Positions 1-13,061 of a DNA stretch of 64,000 bases are shown here, piece after piece (position 1 is the first letter of the stretch; every line of letters begins with the position of its first letter). Below the pieces are notes generated by a model. That model saw only the letters and a list, made by a program, of their open reading frames with translations. It had not been told where the DNA came from and did no database searches. The stretch is from Dysidea avara (lineage: Eukaryota > Porifera > Demospongiae > Dictyoceratida > Dysideidae). A program made the translations under genes and the position numbers. The DNA is taken from positions 28,273,053 to 28,337,052 of the forward strand of contig NC_089274.1 in the NCBI RefSeq assembly GCF_963678975.1, in the 5' to 3' direction.

Positions 1-760
1 AAGTTGTAATGAGGATGTAGCACATGTGAGGACAAGCAGCTGAGGAGTAATTAATTAACACTACACAGCAACCTATGCAAAACACAGGTATTATACCCAG
101 GTGGGTTTTGTAATGGTGCGACTTTGAGGGCTACTAATGTGCATTGCTTTTGTCACAATGTCAGGAAGCAACTATTCTAAAGTATCTCACCTTGCTTGCA
201 TTCATTGTTTAGCAGACATATAGACCACATGTGATCTTGGGCATGGTCATGGGAAAAGTTGTTACAGTTATGGATTTCACAATGTTTTACGGGAAACATG
301 AGGGTAAAAGAGCATCAAGCATCCTATTATGAAAATCTTCCCTAAACAGAACAACTCGCCATGGCACAAGTATGCTGTGCACTTTTACTTAGTAACTATA
401 ACAATATTCTACTTCCAGTACTACATATTACTACCATAGTTTGCATACAGGCGTCTTATTGTACATATGTGATTTTATAGAGAGCCACCACATGGTCTGT
501 AAGATTAACATATCTGTAAGATGAATTTGGCTGATGACCACACACATGTTTGCAGTAGCTGTTGTGGTATGTTTGATTACATCATTCAATGTAAGCAATA
601 CATCAGGTTTCATTGCTGCTATTTGATGAATTCCTTTAATAACGAGGTGTGATGATAACTGTTGCACGGTGTAAGGCTAATGGAGTGTTGTCCACTTCTC
701 TTGCAGAGATACGTTTACTGATTTAGGATGAACCAGAGGATTGGTACAAATATGATTCAA
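1..760. other. Left edge, no gene recognised
   Basis: I see no convincing exon here. A 78-codon minus-strand reading frame (431-667) lacks clear splice sites and matches no family I know. A short stretch near 660-710 on the minus strand faintly resembles an ankyrin repeat (TPLALHRA) but breaks off at a stop. This is probably intron or intergenic sequence. Confidence 0.4.
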
Positions 761-1258
761 TTGCAATGGCGGATCCAGGATGGGGCATTTGGGGCAAATG
801 CCCCTCCCCCCCTCCCCCTCTGGAGGAGCCATGCAACTATGCTTCTGATTAAAATACTAAACTATATGTTAGGCCAAGATCAGTTAAGCTATACAACTCA
901 TGAAAATATGCACATTTTACTAGCACTTATTACAAATTCACCTGAAGTCAAAGCGAACCAAAGTCAAACTATCAGTGAAATTGTCACCCAGCACCTTCGT
1001 GCACACTAAGTGCCTCTAAAAATAATTATCATGTCGCTGTTGTTTAAGGCATTCAGAGCCTTTTAAAACAGCTTTTAAGACTTCACAACCCATCTTGTAA
1101 AGGCTAAAATAGCAAAAATCAACAGTGAGACACTAAAGAAGTGATTTTCTACTGCTTCAAAAATGTAGCAACTAACAGGCTCTCCCCAACCACTTACAAT
1201 GTAGCCTATTTGTGTCCCTCCCCTTGCCAGTTCCTGGATCCGCCCCTGAATTGTAACA
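761..1258. mobile_element. Foldback MITE with GGATCCAGGA ends
   Basis: The ends are inverted copies of a GGCGGATCCAGGA motif: ATGGCGGATCCAGGA at about 766 and its complement near 1231-1245. The interior has no transposase. Single related ends occur at about 6250-6272 (plus strand) and 9328-9342, so the motif belongs to a dispersed family. The left end is followed by C-rich tracts. No clear target-site duplication was found. Confidence 0.5.
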
Positions 1259-1666
1259 TAATAACCTAATGGGTAAACAAAAACACATCCCAATCAAGTT
1301 CATTTTTCTATAGGATATCCCTATATTATCAGTTTTGTTAACACAACCATAATTTAGGCCCATCTATGGAGTTTTGGGGCTATAGATGACAGAATTGTAC
1401 AGAACAATGAGGAAAAACTGTATGGAGTGCATCTACTGTTGATGCATATTTACAATCTCCTATATTGAGATATACTAAAAACAAATTATAATCATACCAC
1501 TAAGTCAGGAAACCAAACAATGTAATTTCTACATCAAAAGCATTGGGTACACAGTTATTCAATTGCACATGGCTTCAGTAAAATACAGTATGGCTGTCAG
1601 ACATTAGAAACCATGCAAATTCATATTAATATTAACATGCACAATACACATGCATCTTAAACTAAC

Positions 1667-1770
1667 CTGAATTAAAGGTTTGCGTGGACAACTATTACCA
1701 GGTGGTGGAGGACTACCAGAATGACCAAGAGGTAATAGCTCTGTTTGATCCCTTGTCTTAGATGTCATAT
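1667..1770 (-). CDS. Internal exon of an unrecognised gene
   Basis: This 104-nt open segment has a good acceptor (CACTATTACAG) just upstream and a donor (CAG/GTTAGT) at its end. It enters with two bases completing a codon and then reads 34 codons beginning MTSKTRDQTELLPLG, with a proline-rich patch SGSPPPPGNS and a final PRKPLIQ. No domain is recognisable and the composition suggests a disordered linker. Flanking exons were not found with confidence, so the gene's product is unknown. The case rests on splice sites and on the frame being open across the whole exon. Confidence 0.45.
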
Positions 1771-2123
1771 CTGTAATAGTGAGAACATAATACTGTGATA
1801 CTAACAAAATGGCACACTTGGAAAAGCTACTCACATATGATTACTTTGCATAATTACTAATGAAGCCCCAAGAAAATACACCTATAGTACTACAGAACAA
1901 AGCAACTAAAGAACAAACAGTCAAAAGGACTGTAATCCATGAATGCCATCTTACCTACAGACATGTACTATTGTGCTGCACTAAATTTACTGTTAAGATA
2001 CGCAAGATAATGAATTGCCACATGATGTAAAGGGTTTTATAGGTATTGTAAATAGTAAGCACTATTATGTATTGTTTAATGACATTCTACACAATGTTAC
2101 AAGATGATCTTGTATGTTATAGT

Positions 2124-2573
2124 CAGTGTTGGGCAAGTTACTTTGTAAAAGTAACTAGTTACATATTACATATTACTTGCAACTGAACTATTTAGTTACA
2201 GTTACATATTACTCATAAAATAAAGTAACTATAATAATATTACATATTATATTACTTTATGTCCACAGTCTTAAGCTGTCACGTGTGAAACTACCACTTT
2301 ATCACGTGACATGATTGCGTTGTTGGACAATGTGCAAATCTTGGTTATAAGTAAGAAGCTGGTGAATAACCTTCATTTAGTAGGCTTCGTTACTTGTAGT
2401 AATAATATTACGTAATATTAGACTCGTTACAGTAACTATATTACTTAGGTAACACATTACATTTGTAAGTAAAATAACTTGAGTTATATTACCCGTTTTT
2501 ATAGCGTATTTTGTTATATTACTTAGTTACCACTAAAGTAATAATATTACGTAACGCGTTACTCCCAACACTG
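2124..2573. mobile_element. hAT-type MITE, CAGTGTTGGG termini
   Basis: A 450-bp non-coding element starts CAGTGTTGGG and ends CCCAACACTG. It is flanked by a perfect 8-bp target duplication, GTTATAGT (2116-2123 and 2574-2581), which is the hAT signature. The interior is rich in GTTAC/GTAAC strings, typical of this widespread family. Related copies lie at 36451-37364 and 49913-50287. Confidence 0.85.
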
Positions 2574-3537
2574 GTTATAGTCAAACAAGCCAATAGAGAA
2601 ATTCAATGGTATGGGCAAACAAACTACTTTGCAATATCCACAATAAATACTGAATTAAACACTAACACTTGCAGCACATTTGTAATCATAGAAAATGCTT
2701 TTCCTGTTAACTAATATTTCCTTCAAAATAAGGAAATAAAAAGATTCAAGGAAAACCAGAAGTTCTTATGGATTCTTCATGTGCTTACTGGCGTCAGGCA
2801 TGTATGGTGCTAATATACCAGCTAAAGTACTGCTCATATTCAAACCACATTCAAATAAATGTCAGTCTTGATTATAAGCCAGGGGGGCTTACTAGGACAC
2901 AAAAAATGATACCTTTGTACCCATGTTACAACTATTTACTAATAACAACACATTGTCTACAGCTTATCATTAAAATAATTGTGTTCTATCACAATTCTAA
3001 CTGAATTAAATGCCTGGCATCACTCTGGCTTATTCAAAATAAGCACCCAGTCTCAATTTAACCCTACTTGTTTAAAGGCCAGCTTAAAATGGTGAAAAGA
3101 AATAAATTTAAATAATTGTCTATGTATGCATCTACTATGTCATTGCAACAAGGTATCACAAGCACTACATAATGTTATGAATTACCATCACATTGTGCTA
3201 TCAGTGATCATTTAACAGCAGAAAGGGTTGGTTTTCCACACAAGTGTGATACAAACCATTATTTCAGGAGAGAAGAATCCACAGATCCAAAACTGGTGAT
3301 ACGTTGTGTGTTAAAATAGTTTTAGGAAAAAGGTATCTTTCTAATGAGCAAGTATCGCAGGCTATTTGAACATGAGTAATCTCTCCCTTTGTCCCACGGA
3401 AATTTAATGCATACACACACACACACGAGTAAGATGGAAGCCAGAGGAGCATATGACACTCATGCATAACTAGCCAACCACCTACCCACACATACTTATT
3501 TCTATTTTCTACTGCCACTGTGTGCCATAAGCCACGT

Positions 3538-3675
<138 letters not shown>

Positions 3676-3800
3676 GGTGTGCACTGGTGGCATGACTATC
3701 AACTTTTGCTGCTGCCTGTCCCTTCTGATCAGGAAGGTCACGTGACCTAGAGAAGGTAGAGGAGAAGGAAGGAAGGTGTAGGTGCATGCGTGCACACGAG

Positions 3801-3965
3801 GCAGCATAGCCAAGTGAGATCAGCCTGGTAATTGAAAGGTTCCAGGTTAGATGCCCAGTTATACCAATTTGGTGTTGTTGCTTCCTTTAGCAAAAAACTT
3901 TACTCACATTGCTCCAGTCTACCAAGCTGTATCATGGGGACCTGGTTGCCTAGTGTCAACTGGGG
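3801..3965 (+). mobile_element. tRNA-derived SINE-like repeat
   Basis: A tRNA-like head (CCTGGTAATTGAAAGGTTCC followed by GGTTAGATGCCC as a degenerate B box) leads into TTGTTGCTTCCTTTAGCAA, TTGCTCCAGTCTACCAAGC and GGGGACCTGG. The order matches a SINE body common in animal genomes. The 3' end is not sharply defined. Confidence 0.5.
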
Positions 3966-4261
3966 AAGCAGCCACTCAGCTGTAACATCAATGGATGCCT
4001 GGGGAAGCAAATGCCCAAATGCATTTGGTGGTGTTGGGGTTGTTGTGGAAGTGGAACCTCAGGTTACACGACCTCTCTCCGTGAGACCTGGACAGTCCTC
4101 CTGTGGGTTACTAACCCTGCCCTAGGAGGATTTGCCTGCACAAGGCTCAAGCACCTGAGTGGTGCACAGGCATCCCAGTGCTGGTTCGCTGGGTGGCAAT
4201 AGCTTTGCTTCTCACTGCTGCTGTAGGCTTTTTGTACGTGCGTGCTTGTACGTGCGTGCTT

Positions 4262-4265
<4 letters not shown>

Positions 4266-4300
<35 letters not shown>
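4266..4300 (+). repeat. Short (GT)n microsatellite
   Basis: About 17 perfect GT units embedded in a degenerate GTGCGTGC-rich stretch (about 4232-4325). Confidence 0.9.
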
Positions 4301-4303
<3 letters not shown>

Positions 4304-5236
4304 GTGTGCGTGTGTATGTGCATCCATTTCATGTACCAAGGAAGAGACGGAGAGATGTTCTTAGGAATGATTTGCCATCACCGGAACTTAGTTGTGGTGA
4401 GTAGCATGATAAAGCTAGAAAAAGGGGAAATGTGAAGTCAGTGACCAGCAGGAACACAAGCAGGTTGATGGCGTGATGTGCATTGTCTGTATGAGAACAT
4501 TTAGAAGGAAATATGACAGATAAAGTTCGTCATAGATGTATTGAAGAGAGACAGTTACCAGTGTAGTGGTGCTGCACAGTGTTTCTCATGTCAGAGATGG
4601 CTTAGAAGAAGAGGGGGCTGGCTGTCCACAAGTGTGATGCAGACCATAGTTTAGAGGAGCAGCTCCATCACAAGTGACTTGTACCATTTGTCAGGGAACT
4701 ATCAGGAGACCTCAAGAGGCACAAGTGTCTTCCAGAAAGGAAAAACCCGTGCATCAACAGCATGGGGTAGTCCAGTCAACGTTGATTCAAAAGTGCTGAG
4801 GGACTGAAAGATCGTGCATAGATACTTTTTTCCCTTTCCAGTGTCCAACAGGAACAGGTATGTGCATGCGTATGTGCGCGTGCGTGCATGCATGCGACCG
4901 TGCTACCAACATCTTCCTGGTGACATGCCACTCTGGTGATACAGCAGCCCTGTGTGGTGGAGACCAGGCAGGGTCAGGGTGACCTTGAGTTGGCCCAATA
5001 ATAGGGTTCATACCATGCACACACTTCCTACATTGCATCAATGGACTAAGAAGAGACTCAGGTCCATTGGCCAATCCACCCTCCTTGGGATTCCATTCAT
5101 CCATCTGGCCACTTGTAATTAGGCAGGATTACTTGGGTAGGTGGGTGGGTGTCTTCCATGGGGTTGGGGGACCGGATCAAAGAAGAATCCGAGACAGACA
5201 GTCAAGAATTGTGTGTGTATGTGTGCATGCATGAAT

Positions 5237-5787
<551 letters not shown>

Positions 5788-5993
5788 TCACATGATATGA
5801 TATCTTTTATATCTTTACTGACCTTTTCCTGTTTTTGTAACATTAATTAAGGTCACTTAGAATACAGTGTAGTATCTTTGTAATCTCTGAGTACAGCAGA
5901 GTGCAGAAGGATGTGTTGGTGTCAGGAGGGGAGGGGTTCAAAGGGTTCCATGGAATCCCCCTTTTGAAAGAGCCTCTCTTACTCAAGGTACTG

Positions 5994-6066
5994 TCTAATA
6001 GAGCAGTCAAGATCGAGATACTCTAATAGAGCAGTCAAGATCGAGATACTCTAATAGAGCAGTCAC
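5994..6066 (+). repeat. Tandem 28-bp repeat with dispersed TCTAATAGAGCAGTCA motif
   Basis: Two and a half head-to-tail copies of a 28-bp unit made of CTCTAATAGAGCAGTCA followed by AGATCGAGATA. The core word recurs singly at a dozen other places in this window on both strands, often at the edge of other repeats. Confidence 0.85.
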
Positions 6067-7299
6067 AGTATTCTTAAGAGGAGCAGTGTAGCAGGCTACG
6101 TGTGGAGTTATAAATAAGGAAATACAGTTGGTGAGGGTATCTATGGTGAGGAGCAGCTATTGTCAGCAGGTGATGACCTTTTTTTTTTTTTTTTGGTCTA
6201 CGACTTACAGCTAGGCTGAAGTTGCAATTCCAGAGTGGAACCCCCCTTTTAAAAAGTCTGGATCCACCCCTGGGTGTGCATGCTTGTATCATACATATGT
6301 ACGTGTACCAAAGACAGTCCAGCATTGCAATGGGAGGCAAGTGCAAAGTAGACTACCACCAAGGGGAACTCTCACCTATGATAATTAAAACAAGAAGTAG
6401 GGATCATTAGCCCAAACAGAGGATTTATCACCTGACTTGCAAACTATACTGCTACAATAAAGCAGTGTGGTATTGCAAAAAGGAAGCAACATTCTACACA
6501 GGCTACAAGACAGTACACTTCACTATGTGATTGCCCCTTTGAATTAAGGCTCTAGAAAAATTTGCTGTAACATATCCTTCTTAACTCGCAATTAGCTATA
6601 GGAAAGGGTGGGTAGCTAAGAACTGGATCAGGGATTTGCTCCAATGTAGTTCCCCTTTTACGTCTACGTCTTTTGGCCAATTGGTATGGCTAAGGGGCAG
6701 GCACCGGCTTCCATGACTAAAAATAAGCTCCTCAGTGAGAGGGTAGATTTAATTATTAATCTCCTGTACACACCTAACCCCTTTGATTAGAGATGAAGAG
6801 TCTGGCCTATCTAGCATCACGTACTTGTGCCAGATTACAAGAATCAGGTACAACCAATCAGATCACTTGGTTGCAAATTAACACATAACTAGCTAGTATG
6901 AACTTTTCTCACACACTGTAATGGTGCTCTTCGGACACAATAGAAGGCATTTGTCGAGAATATTTTTGCCAACTTCTTGACTAGAGAAGACATTCTCAAT
7001 AACAACGAAAACAAATTGGAATATGAATGAAATTTGTGCGGTTATCATTAATAATTTTACCGCATTCCATCTGCACAAGTTCGTAATGCAGAGAAGCTAG
7101 CAAGTCTGAGCTAGTCGTAGATCGTTGTGGGAACATACATAACTGTACTGATCAGCAATGTCTAGTATAATTCAAACAGACAAACTAGGACTAGACTCTA
7201 TACGTGTATACTGAGGCTATATACCTGCTATATGTAGCTATGTACTGTACCAAGAGTTAATTATTAACTCTTGACTGTACGTATCCACAAACAAAACAT

Positions 7300-7485
7300 A
7301 TAGAACTTACTGTGAGCATATATGTTTTGAGCCGGCAACGTATGTTCTCGTCTTGAGGTCGTACTAGCACTGAATCCGACCAGTCTCGCAGGCTACTGAG
7401 CAAGGAGCAGACCGGACCGAACTTCACAGCACACTAACAGTGGACACTGAGCGGACGAGTATAACTACGGGCGAGACTACGGAAG
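7300..7485 (-). promoter_or_regulatory. Possible first exon or promoter region
   Basis: This patch is richer in G+C and CpG than its surroundings. On the minus strand it ends at a good donor (GCTCACA/GTAAGTTC at about 7308). No long reading frame is present, so it would be a 5' untranslated exon of a gene running leftwards, perhaps the gene owning the 1667-1770 exon. This is inference from composition and one splice site only. Confidence 0.25.
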
Positions 7486-8239
7486 CCCGAAAGTGTTAAT
7501 TGTGTAAATTACATTCCTTTGATAACTCCCCGGCACTACTGAACATTTTGTTGTGAAAAGTGTAGCTAGCTAATGAACGGTGGGTCGTGAAATGTTCACA
7601 ACCTGGGGATCTCTGAATCATTTTGTCAGTAGTTGTGAAATAGTCATGAAATTGGTAGCTTACTGAAAATTCAATGGAATTTTTTTTTTTTTTCAATAGC
7701 TACTAACGTAGCTACTGAAAACCCAACATGATGAAAAATTTTTCACAAGTGTTTCATAGAAATTTTCAGTACCAATTTCATGACTGATTCACAACTATAC
7801 TGAAGAAATGATGATGGTTCATTTCATCACAATTAAGAGCCTAAGTATTAATGACACCAATTTTCATTAGTAGTAGTAGTTACCCAGGCTGTAAAAAAAA
7901 ATTATTTCACAGCTCACTTCATTGATGTTCCGGTAGTTGCCCCTCCCCTTTCCGTGGTTTATAGTAAAGTTATGTTGCCACTGAGGCCAGCTGAGCTGAT
8001 TACTGATCACCAACACTCCGACTGCCCTGCTCTTATCCTCGCTCTTATCGGGGCATCTCCAAACTGGTTTTGCCATGCTTAACATCATTATGAGACCTCC
8101 CTCCTTAACATCACACAGTGGATATGTATATATTTACTTTGTAAAGCTCACAAAGAACCAAGTCAGTACAAGCACACAGATAATTGCATAGCTATCAGTC
8201 CATAGAGAAGTAGCTAGCTACATACTTATTACATTATTA

Positions 8240-8485
8240 GTTAATATCATCAAGAGAATCTGGTAGAGAATTCCATAGTTGAGGGTAGGAAGGAATTTAA
8301 ATATGCGTCAATTCTGACTGTGACAAAAAGAATGGCAAAATGTTGGGTGTGTCCCATGGACACATGAGCGTGCTGTTGAAACGTAATACCAAGAGTAAAT
8401 AATAGAAGAGCTAGTGAATGTGTCAACAAGACCATGTACATTTCTTCTATGCTCAAGTATGGCCACTTTAGGTGTTCTAGCATGG
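8240..8485 (-). pseudogene. 3' remnant of a non-LTR retrotransposon ORF2
   Basis: Read across two frames, the minus strand gives the typical tail of CR1/L2-type LINE ORF2 proteins: a LEHLKWPYLEHRRN-like start, a RSCVHGTHPTFCHSF-like middle, then NSFLPSTMEFSTRFS matching the family's usual SFLPxTIxLWNxLP ending. Frameshifts and a stop show decay. No reverse transcriptase core remains, so it is a 5'-truncated relic. Confidence 0.45.
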
Positions 8486-10070
8486 CAGCTAGTTACACTC
8501 CTGTAAAGACTGAGAAGTCATTTATAACAAAATTATAAGCATAAAATCTATATATAATGAATAATAGACTATACATACATTTATCTATATTTGGGGTAAA
8601 CACCTTAACATCAAAGGTGATGAAAGTGATCCAGCTTGCCAGTGTTTAAAACTGTACATGCAAATGCACAGGCACATGCATATACCAGTCTAAGTACTCT
8701 TAGCATCACGCACTCTTGGGCAATCTTGGCATTAGACATACATTATTCATTAATCACCACATCCCACTATAGGGACCTGAAAGCCTGTGTATCACATCGG
8801 CCAGAGTCAGTAAACTCTGAAGTGTTGAACTGGCACAGAAAAAATCCCAGCAGACGAATCCTTATAGTATAGCTACACTATAGCTAAAATAAACATAGCT
8901 AGTTGTTTTAAACTGTTTTAATAGCCACCAATTAATTCAATGGCACTAAATAAACACTTTTAATGGGAGCAATAACAATTATTGCATGTGTAGAATTGCA
9001 TTTCAGTGTTGATCATCCACATCTCAGTGTAGTTTTTATTGGTTTAGCTACAAATGGTAAGTACAGAGTACAATCGCCAATGACTGCATGTGTATATAGC
9101 AGACCAATATGAGAACACCTGCACAATATGGACACTTGGTTATGGAAGGTGCTGGGTGACAGTTGGACTTTGGTTTCAAGTGAGTTCGCACTAAGTGGTG
9201 GTGATATACATATTTCTTGAGTGTTAAATTGATTTTTCCTGACATAACATTTAGTAGTTCAATCAAAAGAAGTAGCCATGACTATATCCTCCAGACTGAA
9301 AGAGGCATTTGTCCCAAATTTTCCATCCTGGATCCACCTTTGGATAGCATTGTTGCATTTGTAAAGGGTTTGCATGAAGTCAAGGAAATCAGAGATCACT
9401 GAAATTGCATGTGAAATTTGAATTCTGTGTTATGAAATTAGAAGCACACCGGATACCATGCATATGTGTAAACGAGTAGTTATATTGTACATACATGTGT
9501 ACAAGATCACTCCATTTGTATACCTATAAGAACCTAATGTCCCATGGCCATATATATGCTAGTATGATGTTTAAATTAGTCAGTAGCTTAAGCTAACAAT
9601 CAAGGTTCTTAGCTTAATTCACTTTCAGTAATACATTCATAAGAGGCGGTGGCACCTTGTTGATTCTAGCTATACACACAAGATTTTAAATACTGGTCTT
9701 ATCCAGCCAAAAGGAGAGACTGGAAAACACTGAAAAAGATTGCTGCAGTGTGGGATATAATTATAAGTACATACAACATGTGCTATATAAGAAGACATGC
9801 TAACACCCTAGCAATTATAATCAGTTCACTTATTGTGTACCAGATAATTTAATATAGTGGTGTTTTGTGTAGTTTTAATATTTTAAAACATATCATTTTT
9901 ATGGTTTTGAGCATAGCAAACCTATGAGCCTAGCTAAGCAATTGCATAACTGTTACAAAGTAAATAATATAATATGTACCATGATCACGTGAAATTTCAA
10001 AGGTGCCGCTGGTTGCATATAGGGCATATATATGCACCCCAAACCCACAGGTGAGTATATATATATGTAT
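8486..10070. other. No gene recognised
   Basis: AT-rich sequence without a supportable exon. It contains one isolated GGATCCA-type repeat end (about 9328-9342) and short poly-A/T tracts. Nothing else stands out. Confidence 0.4.
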
Positions 10071-10271
10071 GTAATCCAAAACAGCCAAGCTGTAAAAAAA
10101 GAGTGCAGCCCTCAAGTGGCACAAAATTCACCTTAATTGTCGTTATTAAAATTTTTACCATTAACCTACCATCGCAGTCATTTCTTAGCCACCACCTTGG
10201 ATTTCACTTCTTTTTTCACCATAGCCTTTTTGAGGGCCACACTTTTTTTTACAGCTTGGCTGTTTTGGATT
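10071..10271. mobile_element. AACAGCCAAGCTGT foldback MITE, shortened copy
   Basis: Starts AATCCAAAACAGCCAAGCTG and ends CAGCTTGGCTGTTTTGGATT, its exact complement. Most of the left arm is deleted, so only about 40 bases of the left side face a complete right arm. It belongs with 14205, 18320, 20986, 26470 and 58226. Confidence 0.75.
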
Positions 10272-10969
10272 TCATAATATAACATTCCATTAAAGCTGTG
10301 TGTATGATGTGTACATGGATTGTAGAAAGCCTCCTGAGCAATATATGTGTGTATATGTATACTTATAAATATATGGTATATGATATGAGATGGTGCATGC
10401 ACAGTAATTAGAATGTGTGAACCAAATTAGCAAGCTGGTAACTTACGTGACCTATATATGTACACAATGTTCAGTGTTGTGTGCTACTCTTCATATATAG
10501 TCTTAATCAATTGTGTTAATTCAATTGGTAATGTACTGGAAATATACGCACCATAACAATTGCAATTGAGTTTGGAAAAAAATCATTTATGAGACCACTT
10601 AGACCAGTAGCTACATCACCACACTTTTGTCATATCTTTTGACACAAGAATATATATAGTTTGGCTAACATTTTTACTACTACCATGTGTGGTGTACCAT
10701 TGCAGATGTGGCTACATGCATGGGTGATTGGTAGAGTAACAACCTATACATTTTGGGTGAGCTGCGAGTATGATTTCTCCATGAAAGATTGCTAGAAATC
10801 ATTATTTCTGGAAAGTTTTCATGGAGAAATAACATCGCAACCAAAGCATGTAGAAGTTAAGGACTCCTGTCATATTTTAAAATCATCTCAATCAAAACAA
10901 TTGCAAGCTCTACTTATCATTAGTATGACCTGTTTTATTAACATACTGCTCTTCCATTTGGCGACCTAT

Positions 10970-11953
10970 AGTGCACCAAGGCATAAACTTCCAAAATTTA
11001 GTCACGATTTTTTAAATTCTGTAACTCTGTAACGGAAAGTGCTATTACCATGAAATTTGGAACAGTTATACACAATTAGACACCTACAATTTGAGCCAAT
11101 TTTCAGGTTGTTTCAAATTTGAATTTCTAAGTTACAGACCTATCACTTCATAAATCCTGATTTTTCATGAAAAACACATCAAGTCAGTGACAGTTTAAGT
11201 CTTTAAGATAAACTAGATTTATAGCATTTGATGTGTTCACCTATGGTACTGTGAAAAAGTTACAGAGCATTTTCTTGATTGCTGCTTTAGAATGAGTTAT
11301 ACAAGTGAATAACTGAAAAACTTAAAAATGCATCAACCACTGCATACTTGCAGGAATCCAAATTCTTTTCACAGAATATATATTATATATGTACAAAAGT
11401 TACAGAGCCACTTTTTTAGCATTGCTTATTTGATTGGGTAAATATTGTTCAATTTTCGCAGCAAGGTGGGATATAATATAGTATTTCCAGTGGCTTATTG
11501 AACACTTAATATAAATCCTGTATTATACTCATCTTATAATCCATACTACACTATTGCATACATGGTTTCAGTTTATTTACCACATTACCTGAAATAGCTT
11601 ATATCTAATATAATGCCCACACTATACCATCACATATATATGTGGTTTAAGTATGTTTAACACATTAAGTAAAGCCTTACATGAGATTGTTAGTATACTA
11701 CAGGTTATACCAAGCTTTTTTGTATTTAATAAGCCACTGGAAATACCATCTTATATCCCTCATTTTTCACAGTGCAGGTGTGTAGAAATTTTCACTTTAA
11801 AATTTTGTAAATCAATTTAAAATCTGTGATAATCTAAGTGAATTTCATTCAGCAGTTCATAAAATGCAACACAAAAAGTGTGTGAGGTGGTGCAGTTTTA
11901 AAGTTGAAAAAAAATTTTATTAGAAATATTTTGAAGTTTATGCCTTGGCACAT
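10970..11953. mobile_element. Foldback element with GTGCCAAGGCATAAACTTC ends
   Basis: Terminal inverted repeats of about 25 bp (TGCACCAAGGCATAAACTTC at 10972 and its near-complement ending at 11953) bound 0.98 kb. A second inverted pair sits inside (AGTATTTCCAGTGGCTTATT near 11480 against AATAAGCCACTGGAAATACC near 11729). No coding capacity is seen. Confidence 0.55.
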
Positions 11954-12704
11954 TGTAATCTCATTACTGACATCAACAGTCTTGAGAGAATTCAACATTG
12001 TTCAACTATATTATATCCTGAAAAACTTTACCAGTGACCATTGATGGTACACTCAGACTCAAAACTCTTACCACTTATGTATCAACATGGGATTCCTCAT
12101 CAAATTCCAACTGTCAGTTTAACATCAACAATTACATAACCTTTTTCTCAGGAACCACTCCACTTGTCAAACCTTGTTTGCTTGACCATGCACATATTAC
12201 TTTTTACACTTACATTGTTCAACTTCTTCATCACACAATAGCTATTTTTACAGTGCAGCATAAGGGTGGTTGTTTGCATAAACATGCAAATCACTATATC
12301 TTCAAGCTTTCCAAGCAGAAAAGCAACTTATACTCTTGGTTCAAAAAGGAAATTCTGTATACATTGCTGTATCAACAAATATTGTAGTTTGTGGTTTAGT
12401 CACATTACTTGAGGTCTTATATAGGTTTGCATAATGCCTCAGTTATATATCCAATTAACAGTCATTTTCACATCACATGCAGTTAGTTACCTATGTATGA
12501 TGGAAGTACATGTAGGTAATTGATTTACTTCAACGTTGTCAAAAGATAAACTAATGTCAAAATATGCATGCATTGCAATGTTTTTGTTATTACAAAAATA
12601 AATTCTAATTCATTTAGATAAATTTGCTAATTGGCTACTGCAAGATTACATGTACTATAATATATTTCATTTCAATACACACAATAGCTGGTCAAGTCAA
12701 TAAA
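11954..12704. other. 3' flank of the channel gene
   Basis: This lies downstream of the channel stop codon and probably includes its 3' untranslated region. I found no clear AATAAA signal on the minus strand near the stop. A 117-codon plus-strand frame (12034-12387) has no recognisable domain and low-complexity composition, so I do not call it a gene. Confidence 0.4.
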
Positions 12705-13061
12705 TTAATCATCATCATCGTCATCATCATCATCGTCATCTCTATCGTCTTTGTCATCATCATAATCATCATCGTCTTCGTCATCACTACTACTACTTTG
12801 AGATTTCAGTTTGTACTGGCCTCTAGTAGAACCAGGTGTTGTATCATCAGCTGGTTGCTTACTGACGTCATACTGAGTAACAGAGGCAACAGACTCTGCA
12901 TCTCCTGGTTTTGCACTTTTTGGTTTTAGGTACTCAAGAATCAAGTCTTGTTTCTGGTCCATGATCTCTTGTTTCTTTGCTATGTCTTTGATCAGAGCTC
13001 TAAGCCTGGAAAGCTCCTCACCATGTTGGGCTGTTTCTACTTGAACTTGCTCTATTGGGGA
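12705..13061 (-). CDS. TRPA exon: C-terminal coiled coil and Asp tail
   Basis: Last coding exon, 119 codons with the stop TAA at 12705-12707. It enters in phase 0 after acceptor TTTATTAG. The first ~45 residues (EELSRLRALIKDIAKKQEIM and following) look like a coiled coil, as expected for TRPA tetramers. A Ser/Thr-rich linker follows. The last ~30 residues are almost pure aspartate (DDEDDDDYDDDKDDRD then eleven D). An acidic C-terminal cluster is linked to calcium modulation of vertebrate TRPA1; a similar role here is inference. Confidence 0.85.
   Translation of the reverse strand, partial: SPIEQVQVETAQHGEELSRLRALIKDIAKKQEIMDQKQDLILEYLKPKSAKPGDAESVASVTQYDVSKQPADDTTPGSTRGQYKLKSQSSSSDDEDDDDYDDDKDDRDDDDDDDDDDD

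Noticed and set aside
660..710. Ankyrin-like string TPLALHRA on the minus strand
   Set aside because: Too short, followed by a stop, and no second repeat or clear splice site.
1949..1975. Another 21-nt exon-like segment on the minus strand (CACAATAGTACATGTCTGTAG)
   Set aside because: Two of three frames contain stops and nothing links it to a neighbour in phase.
10178..10402. Minus-strand frame ending in a lysine-rich tail
   Set aside because: It overlaps the AACAGCCAAGCTGT foldback arm; the lysines come from its AAAAAAGT-rich sequence.
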